From assembly GCF_014297445.1 (NCBI RefSeq), contig NZ_JACORU010000009.1, positions 124,001 to 188,000 on the forward strand: a stretch of 64,000 bases of DNA. The letters run 5' to 3'. The notes under the pieces were generated by a model. It made no database searches. It had not been told where the DNA came from and worked only from the letters and a program-made list of their open reading frames with translations. The DNA comes from Ramlibacter albus (lineage in GTDB: Bacteria; Pseudomonadota; Gammaproteobacteria; Burkholderiales; Burkholderiaceae_C). Positions 56,950-64,000 of this stretch are shown here, in pieces. How positions within the stretch are numbered: position 1 is the first letter of the stretch; every line of letters starts with the position of its first letter. A program made the position numbers and the translations under genes.

Positions 56950-59391
56950 ATGAAGAAATCCAAACTGGTCATGGTCGGCAACGGGATGGCGGGCGTGCGC
57001 ACCATCGAAGAGTTGCTCAAGATCCAGCCCGAGCTCTACGACATCACGGTGTTCGGCGCGGAGCCGCACCCCAACTACAACCGGATCCTGCTGTCACCTG
57101 TGCTGGCTGGGGAACAGACGCTCGACGAGATCGTCCTGAACTCCTGGGAGTGGTACGAAGAGAACAACATCAAGCTGCACGCCGGCAAGAAGGTGGTCGA
57201 GATCGACCGCGTGCGCCGAATCGTGCGCGCGGAGGACGGCACGGTCGAAGGCTACGACCGCCTGCTCGTCTGCACCGGCTCCAATCCCTTCATCCTGCCG
57301 GTGCCTGGCAAGGACCTGCAAGGCGTGATCGCCTACCGCGACATCGCGGACACCAACGCAATGATCGAGGCGGCCGGCAAGTACAAGAAGGCTGTCGTCA
57401 TCGGCGGCGGCCTGCTGGGGCTGGAAGCGGCCAACGGCCTGAAGCTGCGCGGCATGGACGTGACCGTGGTGCACGTCATGCCGTGGCTGATGGAGCGGCA
57501 GCTGGACGACACCGCCGGCAAGATGCTGCAGAAGTCGCTGGAAGACCGCGGCCTGAAGTTCATGATCGGCGCGCACACGCAGGAGCTGGTGGGCAACGCA
57601 GAAGGCCGCGTCAGCAAGATCAGGTTCAAGGACGGCACCGAGCTCGACACCGACCTCGTGGTGATGGCCGTCGGCATCCGCCCCAACACCGAGCTGGCCG
57701 AGAAAGCCCGCCTGCACTGCAACCGCGGCATCGTCGTCAACGACACGATGCAGACCGTGACCGATGCGCGCATCTACGCCGTGGGCGAGTGCGCGGCGCA
57801 CCGCGGCATCGCTTATGGCCTGGTGGCACCGCTGTTCGAGCAGGCCAAGGTCGCCGCCAACCACCTCGCGCAGTTCGGCATCGGCCGCTACACGGGCTCG
57901 CTCACGTCCACGAAGCTCAAGGTCACCGGCATCGACCTTTTCTCCGCCGGCGAGTTCATGGGCGGCGAGGGGACCGAGGAGATCGTGATGAGCGACCCCT
58001 TCGGTGGCGTGTACAAGAAGCTCGTCATCAAGGGCGACAAGCTGGTCGGCGCGTGCCTGTACGGCGACACGGTGGACGGCAGCTGGTACTTCAAGCTGCT
58101 GCGCGACGGCCGCAGCATCAACGACATCCGCGACAAGCTGATGTTCGGCGAGTCCAACATCGGCGACACCGGCCACCAGGGCCACAACAAGGCCGCCGCG
58201 ATGGCGGACGCCGACGAGGTCTGCGGCTGCAACGGCGTGACCAAGGGCACGATCTGCAAGGCGATCAAGGAGAAGGGCCTCTTCACGCTCGACGAGGTGA
58301 AGAAGTGCACCAAGGCCAGCGCGTCGTGCGGCTCCTGCACGGGCCTGGTCGAGCAGATCCTGATGTTCACCGCCGGCGGCGACTACTCCGCCGCGCCGAA
58401 GAAGAAGGCGGTGTGCGGCTGCACCGACCACAGCCACCAGGACGTGCGCGACGCGATCAAGCACAACAAGCTGCTGTCGATCTCCGAGACCATGAAGTTC
58501 CTGGAGTGGCGCACGCCCAACGGCTGCGCGACGTGCAGGCCCGCGATCAACTACTACCTGATCTCCACCTGGCCGAAGGAGGCGAAGGACGACCCGCAGT
58601 CGCGCTACATCAACGAGCGCAGCCACGCGAACATCCAGAAGGACGGCACCTACTCCGTCATCCCGCGCATGTGGGGCGGCGAGACCACGGCCGACGAGCT
58701 GCGCCGCATTGCCGACGCGGTGGACAAGTACAAGATCCCGACGGTCAAGGTCACGGGCGGCCAGCGCATCGACCTGCTGGGCGTGAAGAAGGAAGACCTG
58801 CAGAACGTGTGGAAGGACATAGGCATGCCTTCGGGCCATGCCTATGCCAAGGCGCTGCGCACGGTGAAGACCTGCGTGGGCAGCGAATGGTGCCGCTTCG
58901 GCACGCAGGACAGCACGCAGATGGGCAAGGACCTGGAGCGGGCGCTCTGGCGCATGTACGCGCCGCACAAGGTGAAGCTGGCCGTGTCCGGCTGCCCGCG
59001 CAACTGCGCCGAGGCCGGCATCAAGGACGTGGGCGTGATCGGCGTGGACTCCGGCTGGGAGATCTACGTGGCCGGCAACGGCGGCATCAAGACCGAGGTG
59101 GCCGAGTTCCTGGTGAAGGTGAAGACCTCGCAGGAGGTGCTCGAATACAGCGGCGCCTTCCTGCAGCTCTATCGCGAGGAGGGCTGGTACCTCGAGCGCA
59201 CCTGCCACTACGTCGGCCGAGTGGGCCTGGACTACGTGAAGAAGAAGATCGTCGAAGACGCCGCGCTTCGCAAGCAGCTGTGGGAGCGCCTGCAGTTCAG
59301 CCTGGACGGCGAGCCCGACCCGTGGTTCGAGTTCGACAAGGCCAAGGTCGACGTCAAGCAGTTCGAGAAGATCGAGGTGGCAAAGGTATGA
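56950..59391 (+). CDS. nirB: Assimilatory nitrite reductase (NADH) large subunit
   Basis: 813 aa. An N-terminal FAD/NAD-binding module (KLVMVGNGMAGVR; VVIGGGLLGLEAANGLKLRG), BFD-like 2Fe-2S region (CGCNGVTKGTIC...CGSC), then a nitrite/sulfite reductase module with siroheme-4Fe-4S ligands CVGSEWC near residue 641 and CPRNC near 682. It reduces nitrite to ammonium in the cytoplasm. The start at 56950 preserves the first Rossmann strand; the next ATG would cut it. The stop overlaps nirD as ATGA. Confidence 0.97.
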   Translation: MKKSKLVMVGNGMAGVRTIEELLKIQPELYDITVFGAEPHPNYNRILLSPVLAGEQTLDEIVLNSWEWYEENNIKLHAGKKVVEIDRVRRIVRAEDGTVEGYDRLLVCTGSNPFILPVPGKDLQGVIAYRDIADTNAMIEAAGKYKKAVVIGGGLLGLEAANGLKLRGMDVTVVHVMPWLMERQLDDTAGKMLQKSLEDRGLKFMIGAHTQELVGNAEGRVSKIRFKDGTELDTDLVVMAVGIRPNTELAEKARLHCNRGIVVNDTMQTVTDARIYAVGECAAHRGIAYGLVAPLFEQAKVAANHLAQFGIGRYTGSLTSTKLKVTGIDLFSAGEFMGGEGTEEIVMSDPFGGVYKKLVIKGDKLVGACLYGDTVDGSWYFKLLRDGRSINDIRDKLMFGESNIGDTGHQGHNKAAAMADADEVCGCNGVTKGTICKAIKEKGLFTLDEVKKCTKASASCGSCTGLVEQILMFTAGGDYSAAPKKKAVCGCTDHSHQDVRDAIKHNKLLSISETMKFLEWRTPNGCATCRPAINYYLISTWPKEAKDDPQSRYINERSHANIQKDGTYSVIPRMWGGETTADELRRIADAVDKYKIPTVKVTGGQRIDLLGVKKEDLQNVWKDIGMPSGHAYAKALRTVKTCVGSEWCRFGTQDSTQMGKDLERALWRMYAPHKVKLAVSGCPRNCAEAGIKDVGVIGVDSGWEIYVAGNGGIKTEVAEFLVKVKTSQEVLEYSGAFLQLYREEGWYLERTCHYVGRVGLDYVKKKIVEDAALRKQLWERLQFSLDGEPDPWFEFDKAKVDVKQFEKIEVAKV

Positions 59392-59768
59392 ACATGGGCG
59401 ATTGGAAGCTGGTTTGCCGCGTCGAGGACATCCCCGTGCTCGGTTCCCGCCGTGTCGGACGGCCCAACGGCATGGACGTGGCGGTGTTCCGCAACGACCA
59501 GGACCAGGTCTTCGCGCTGCTGGACCGCTGCCCGCACAAGGGCGGGCCGCTGTCGCAGGGCATCGTGTTCGGCACCAGCGTGGCCTGCCCGCTGCACAAC
59601 TGGACGATCGGCCTCGACGACGGCTGCGCGAAGCAGCCGGACGAAGGCTGCACGCCGAAGTTCAGCGTGAAGGTCGAGGACGGCGCGGTGTACCTGAACG
59701 CCGTGGAACTTGCGAGCCAAGCGCTCGACGCGGTCAAGCCGATCGCGGGGCCGCAACGCCGTCCATGA
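59388..59768 (+). CDS. nirD: Nitrite reductase small subunit
   Basis: 126 aa Rieske-type protein. CPHKGGPLSQG and CPLHNWTIGLDDG form the C-x-H...C-x2-H cluster motif, so this version probably binds a 2Fe-2S cluster, unlike some NirD proteins that lack it. ATGA overlaps join it to nirB and nasA. Confidence 0.95.
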   Translation: MNMGDWKLVCRVEDIPVLGSRRVGRPNGMDVAVFRNDQDQVFALLDRCPHKGGPLSQGIVFGTSVACPLHNWTIGLDDGCAKQPDEGCTPKFSVKVEDGAVYLNAVELASQALDAVKPIAGPQRRP

Positions 59769-62536
59769 CGGAAACCCGGTCCACCTGCCCCTACTGCGGC
59801 GTCGGCTGCGGCGTCATCATCGAAAGCGACGGCGCGCAGGTCACCGGCGTGCGCGGTGACCCGGACCACCCGGCCAACTTCGGCAGGCTGTGCACCAAGG
59901 GCTCGACGCTGCATCACACGGCGGCGCCCGCGATCACGAAGCAGGCGCGGCTGCTGCATCCCATGCGGCGCGAGCATCGCGGCGAGGCGCCGTATCGCGT
60001 CAGCTGGGACAGCGCGCTGGGCCTCGCCACGGAGACGTTCGCGCAAGTGATCGGCGAGCACGGGCCCGATGCGGTGGGCTTCTACATCAGCGGCCAGCTG
60101 CTCACCGAGGACTACTACGTCTTCAACAAGCTGGCCAAAGGCCTCATCTGCACCAACAACGTCGACACCAACTCGCGCCTGTGCATGAGCAGCGCCGTGG
60201 CCGGCTACAAGATGACGCTGGGCGCGGATGCACCGCCCACCTGCTACGACGACGTCGACGACGCCGGTTGCATCTTCATCGTGGGCAGCAACACCGCCTG
60301 GGCGCACCCCATCCTGTTCCGCCGCATCGAGGAAGCGAAGGCGCGCAACCCGCAGATGAAGATCGTCTTCTGCGACCCGCGGCGCACCGATACCGCGGAG
60401 ATCGCGGACCTGTACCTGCCGATCCTGCCCGGCACGGACGTGATGCTGTTCCACGGGCTGCTGCACATCATGCTGTGGGAGGGCTGGACGAACGGGGCGT
60501 ACATCGCGGCCCACACGAACGGGTTCGACGAGCTGAAGGCGACCGTGCGCGAGTGCACGCCGGAGACGGTGTCGCAGACCTGCGGCATCACGAAGGAAGA
60601 TTTGTTCACCGCGGCGAAGTGGTTCGCGACCTCGCCGGCCACCTTGAGCCTCTATTGCCAGGGCCTGAACCAATCGAGCAGCGGCACGGCGAAGAACGCG
60701 GCGCTCATCAACCTGCATCTCGCTACCGGCCACATCGGCAAACCGGGCGCGGGCCCGTTCTCGCTGACGGGCCAGCCCAATGCGATGGGCGGGCGCGAGG
60801 TCGGCGGCCTGGCGAACCTGCTGTCCGCGCATCGCGACATGGCCGACCCGCAGCACCGTGCCGAAGTGGCGGCGCTCTGGGGCGTGCCCTCGGTGCCGGA
60901 CAAGCCCGGCAAGACGGCGGTGGAGATGTTCCAGGCGGCGGCGGACGGCGAGATCAAGGCGCTCTGGATCGCGTGCACGAACCCCGCGCAGTCGATGCCG
61001 GACCAGTCCACCGTCCGGCGCGCGCTGGAGCGCGCCGAATTCGTGGTCGTGCAGGAATCCTTCGCGACCACGTCCACCTGCGACTACGCCGACCTGCTGC
61101 TGCCCGCCACGACGTGGGGCGAGAAGGACGGCACCGTCACCAACAGCGAGCGGCGCATCAGCCGCGTGCGGCCGGCGGTGGCTGCGCCGGGCAGCACGCG
61201 GCATGACTGGCACATTGCGGTCGAATTCGCGCAGCGGCTGGAGAAACGCCTCGGCCGCGCCACGAAGCTCTTCGCCTACGCCACGCCCGAATCCATCTGG
61301 AACGAACACCGCGAATCCACCCGCGGCCGCGACCTCGACATCACGGGCCTGAGCTACGCGATGCTCGATTCCGCCGGCCCGCAGCAATGGCCGCTGCGCA
61401 CGGGCGACTCCGCAGGCCGCAAGCGACTCTACGAAGACGGCGTGTTCCCCACCGCCGACGGCAAGGCGAAGTTCGCCAACGTGGCATACAAGCCGGTCGC
61501 CGAGCCACGCGAGTCGCGCTTCCCCTTCTCGCTGACCACCGGCCGCTTGCGCGACCACTGGCACGGCATGAGCCGCACCGGCACGCTCGGCCGCCTCTTC
61601 GGCCACGTGCCCGAGCCCGTCGTGCAGATGAACCCGAGCGACATGTCGCGGCGCCTGCTCAAGGAAGGCGACCTCGTGCACGTCACCTCCAAACGCGGCT
61701 CCATCGTCGTGCCGGTACAGGCGAGCCCGGAGCTGGGCTTCAGCCAGGCCTTCATCGCGATGCACTGGGGCAGCGAGTACCTGAGCGGCTGCACGAGCAC
61801 CGGTGCGCAGATCGCGGGCGTGAACGCGATCACCACGTCGTCGTACTGCCCGACCTCCAAGCAGCCGGAGCTGAAGCACGCCGCGGTGAAGATCCTGAAG
61901 GCGGAGCTGCCCTGGTCGCTGCTGGCCGTGGGCTGGCTGCCGGACGACGAGGCGATCGCCGCGCGCGAGGAGTTCAAGCGCCTGATGGGGATGTTCAGCT
62001 TCGCGAGTTGCGTGCCTTTCGGGCGCGAGCGCAGCGGCGTGCTCTTCCGCGCGGCGGGCTACGAAGCCCCGCCCGAGGAGACCATCGCGAAGATCGAACG
62101 CCTGCTGCACCTGCACGGCGCCGACACGCTGCGCTATGCCGACCGAACCATGGGCCAGCGCCGCGCGATGCGGCTGGTTCGGCAAGGCGCCGAGGCGCGG
62201 CTCGAAGCCTTCCTGCTGGCGGGTGACACGAGTGCCGAGGCCTGGATCAAGACCTTGCTGCAGGACGAACTGCCGGCGCAGAGCTATGGGCGCCAGTTGC
62301 TCGCGCCAGGCTCGAAGCCTCCGGCGGCGGTGCAGGCACGCGGCAAGCAGGTGTGCACCTGCTTCAACGTTCCCGAGGATGCGATCGCGCGCCACCTGTC
62401 AGGCTGCGCCGGCACCGAGGACGAGAGGCTCACGTCGCTGCAAGGCGCGCTCAAGTGCGGCACGAACTGCGGCTCGTGCGTTCCGGAGCTCAAACGCATG
62501 GTCCGCGCCGTGATCCCGCTGAAGCAGGCAGCCTGA
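59765..62536 (+). CDS. nasA: Assimilatory nitrate reductase catalytic subunit
   Basis: 923 aa molybdopterin enzyme converting nitrate to nitrite. The N-terminal 4Fe-4S cluster is C8-P-Y-C11-x3-C15 and C43; the molybdenum ligand region is TNSRLCMSSAVAGY. The C-terminus carries a BFD-like 2Fe-2S domain (CTCFNVPEDAIARHL near residue 863, CGTNCGSC near 898), as in Klebsiella NasA and Pseudomonas NasC. Translationally coupled to nirD, so both reductases are made together. Confidence 0.96.
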   Translation: MTETRSTCPYCGVGCGVIIESDGAQVTGVRGDPDHPANFGRLCTKGSTLHHTAAPAITKQARLLHPMRREHRGEAPYRVSWDSALGLATETFAQVIGEHGPDAVGFYISGQLLTEDYYVFNKLAKGLICTNNVDTNSRLCMSSAVAGYKMTLGADAPPTCYDDVDDAGCIFIVGSNTAWAHPILFRRIEEAKARNPQMKIVFCDPRRTDTAEIADLYLPILPGTDVMLFHGLLHIMLWEGWTNGAYIAAHTNGFDELKATVRECTPETVSQTCGITKEDLFTAAKWFATSPATLSLYCQGLNQSSSGTAKNAALINLHLATGHIGKPGAGPFSLTGQPNAMGGREVGGLANLLSAHRDMADPQHRAEVAALWGVPSVPDKPGKTAVEMFQAAADGEIKALWIACTNPAQSMPDQSTVRRALERAEFVVVQESFATTSTCDYADLLLPATTWGEKDGTVTNSERRISRVRPAVAAPGSTRHDWHIAVEFAQRLEKRLGRATKLFAYATPESIWNEHRESTRGRDLDITGLSYAMLDSAGPQQWPLRTGDSAGRKRLYEDGVFPTADGKAKFANVAYKPVAEPRESRFPFSLTTGRLRDHWHGMSRTGTLGRLFGHVPEPVVQMNPSDMSRRLLKEGDLVHVTSKRGSIVVPVQASPELGFSQAFIAMHWGSEYLSGCTSTGAQIAGVNAITTSSYCPTSKQPELKHAAVKILKAELPWSLLAVGWLPDDEAIAAREEFKRLMGMFSFASCVPFGRERSGVLFRAAGYEAPPEETIAKIERLLHLHGADTLRYADRTMGQRRAMRLVRQGAEARLEAFLLAGDTSAEAWIKTLLQDELPAQSYGRQLLAPGSKPPAAVQARGKQVCTCFNVPEDAIARHLSGCAGTEDERLTSLQGALKCGTNCGSCVPELKRMVRAVIPLKQAA

Positions 62537-62582
62537 ATCAGCTTATAGCTGCGAGTCATCAGCCCTCTGGGACAATCCCCCG

Positions 62583-63491
62583 ATGGCGATTGCCCAGTAC
62601 ATCAAGGAGATCGGCCGCGGCAAGCATGGCGCGCGGCCGCTCACGCGCGAGCAGGCGGCGGACCTGTTCGGGCAGGTGCTGGATGGCAGTGTTTCCGACC
62701 TCGAGATCGGCGCGTTCTGCATCGCGATGCGCGTGAAGGGCGAAACGCCCGAGGAGATGGCGGGATTCCTGGACGCCACCTATGCGCGGCTGAACCGGGT
62801 GCGCTCCGCGAGCGGCAAGCCCGTGGTCGTCCTGCCGAGCTACAACGGCGCGCGCCGCCTGCCCGTACTCACGCCTTTGCTGGCACTGTTGGTCGCTCGG
62901 CGCGGCCTGCCGGTGCTGATCCACGGCTCCAGCACCGAAACCAGCCGCATCTTCGTGGGCGACGTGCTGGCGCAACTGGGGCTTCACGCACCCGCAACCA
63001 TCGCGCCGATCCAGGACGGCGAAGCGGTCTACCTGCCCACCGAAGCACTGAACCCCGGCCTCAAGCGCCTGCTCGACGCCCGCCGGTCGATCGGCCTGCG
63101 CAACAGCGGCCACTCGCTCGTGAAGCTGATGAACCCCTGCGACGGCCCCGCGGTGGTCGTGAGCAGCTACACCCATCCCGAGTACGCCGTCTCGATGGCC
63201 GCTGTCTTCGAGCTCATGCATTCGACGGCCCTGCTCCTGCGCGGCACCGAAGGCGAAGTGGTCGCTGACGCGCGCCGCCTGCCGCAAATGGACGGGTTCG
63301 TGGCGGGCAAGCGCGTCACGCTGGAGGAAGGCCGCAAGGGCATGGTGGACGATCTCCCCGCATTGCCCAAGGACATCGCACCCGAAGCCACGGCGGCTTA
63401 CATTCGGGACGTGCTCGAGGGCCGTCAGCCGGTCCCCGAGTCGCTCGCCGCGCAGGTGGAACACATCTTGCGTCTGGCTTCCGCATCATGA
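62583..63491 (+). CDS. ybiB: YbiB/TrpD2 family protein (anthranilate phosphoribosyltransferase-like)
   Basis: 302 aa, starting MAIAQYIKEIGRGKHGARPL. The fold resembles anthranilate phosphoribosyltransferase (LTREQAADLFGQVLDGSVSD; LLALLVARRGLPVLIHG), but the YbiB branch is reported to bind nucleic acid and lacks TrpD activity. It follows nasA after 46 bp and overlaps cobA as ATGA, so it is co-expressed with nitrate reduction. Its role there is unknown. Confidence 0.88.
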   Translation: MAIAQYIKEIGRGKHGARPLTREQAADLFGQVLDGSVSDLEIGAFCIAMRVKGETPEEMAGFLDATYARLNRVRSASGKPVVVLPSYNGARRLPVLTPLLALLVARRGLPVLIHGSSTETSRIFVGDVLAQLGLHAPATIAPIQDGEAVYLPTEALNPGLKRLLDARRSIGLRNSGHSLVKLMNPCDGPAVVVSSYTHPEYAVSMAAVFELMHSTALLLRGTEGEVVADARRLPQMDGFVAGKRVTLEEGRKGMVDDLPALPKDIAPEATAAYIRDVLEGRQPVPESLAAQVEHILRLASAS

Positions 63492-64000
63492 TCAAGGCAC
63501 CCCAAGTCACCCTGGTCGGCGCCGGTCCCGGCGACCCGGAACTGCTGACCCTCAAGGCACTCAAGGCCATCCAGGCCGCGACCGTGCTGCTGGTGGACGA
63601 CCTGGTCAACCCGGACATCGTGGCGTTCGCGCGCAAGGGCGCGCGAGTCATCCACGTGGGCAAGCGCGGCGGCTGCAAGAGCACGCCGCAGGCGTTCATC
63701 GAGCGGCTGATGGTGATGGCGGCGCGTGAAGGCGAAACCGTCGTGCGGCTGAAGGGCGGCGACCCGTTCATCTTCGGACGCGGGGGCGAGGAGGTGGTGC
63801 ACCTGCGCGAGGCCGGCATCAAGGTGGAGGTGATCAACGGGATCACTTCGGGCCTTGCGGCGGTCACGACGCTCGGTGTGCCGCTCACGCACCGCGAGCA
63901 TGCGCACGGGGTCGTGTTCATCACCGGCCATGCGCAGCCCGGCTCGAAGGGTCCGGACTGGCGGGCGCTCGCTGCCACGGCTCGCGATGCGCGCCTCACG
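63488..64000 (+). CDS. cobA: Uroporphyrinogen-III C-methyltransferase (3' end outside window)
   Basis: The first 171 residues are present. VTLVGAGPGDPELLTLKALK and LKGGDPFIFGRGGEE are the two classic SUMT motifs for S-adenosylmethionine and substrate binding. It makes precorrin-2 for the siroheme needed by NirB, which explains its place at the end of the nitrate operon. No CysG oxidase/ferrochelatase part can be judged because the window ends. Confidence 0.95.
   Translation, partial: MIKAPQVTLVGAGPGDPELLTLKALKAIQAATVLLVDDLVNPDIVAFARKGARVIHVGKRGGCKSTPQAFIERLMVMAAREGETVVRLKGGDPFIFGRGGEEVVHLREAGIKVEVINGITSGLAAVTTLGVPLTHREHAHGVVFITGHAQPGSKGPDWRALAATARDARLT

Overview
The window is ordinary chromosomal DNA from a high-GC betaproteobacterium. 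It is most likely a member of the Burkholderiales, family Comamonadaceae (Ramlibacter/Variovorax-like); this is inferred from gene order and protein character, with no database search. Typical signs are the tpiA-secG-tRNA-Leu(GAG)-nuoA..N string followed by a DUF2818 gene and a NUDIX gene, rpsO-pnp next to it, and a nitrate assimilation locus ending in nirB-nirD-nasA-cobA. I see no prophage, transposase or CRISPR array.

Layout. 1-5.3 kb: an epsilon-like exonuclease and a cNMP/CBS/DUF294 protein, divergent from a DUF485-actP acetate symporter pair whose upstream region holds four GTCAG repeats spaced exactly 11 bp apart. 5.1-16.4 kb: a carbohydrate/polyol ABC importer operon read leftward (binding protein, two permeases, a 60-aa membrane protein, two ATPases, dhaL, dhaK, then an unrelated amino-acid-type binding protein). 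It is divergent from a LacI-type regulator and a second dhaK. A ~490-bp inverted repeat sits inside the operon. 16.4-22.1 kb: DUF3597, an ABC exporter, a membrane-anchored trehalose-6-phosphate synthase, DUF1178 and a NUDIX hydrolase. 22.2-37.0 kb: the complete 14-gene complex I operon (nuoA to nuoN, leftward), most genes coupled by ATGA overlaps. The last three junctions (nuoM/nuoN, nuoN/DUF2818, DUF2818/NUDIX) are instead filled by a structured repeat. 37-46.4 kb: tRNA-Leu, secG, tpiA, a quinone oxidoreductase, pnp (with an RGD-repeat tail), rpsO, an aminotransferase with a binding protein, a small heat-shock protein and tsaD.

46.4-64 kb: the nitrate assimilation region, read rightward except for one gene. 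NasR (NIT-ANTAR) precedes a leader that combines a -24/-12 (sigma-54) promoter, a hexaloop hairpin and an intrinsic terminator, then nrtABD. Next come a NarX-like-sensor/CheA-like kinase, a CheY-like regulator and a CheX-like phosphatase, then a NarK transporter with its own -24/-12 promoter. A PP2C-kinase fusion lies on the opposite strand. nirB follows with a perfect-consensus -24/-12 promoter almost touching its start codon, then nirD, nasA, ybiB and cobA (cut by the window end). Together these genes import nitrate (ABC and MFS routes), reduce it to nitrite and ammonium, and make the siroheme that NirB needs.

Most notable observations: (1) three intercistronic hairpin elements in the nuo operon whose variable stems differ in sequence, keep pairing, and each contain the ribosome-binding or start region of the next gene; (2) a kinase-CheY-CheX phosphorelay embedded in the nitrate genes; (3) a complete NasR antitermination leader; (4) a probable leaderless nirB mRNA.
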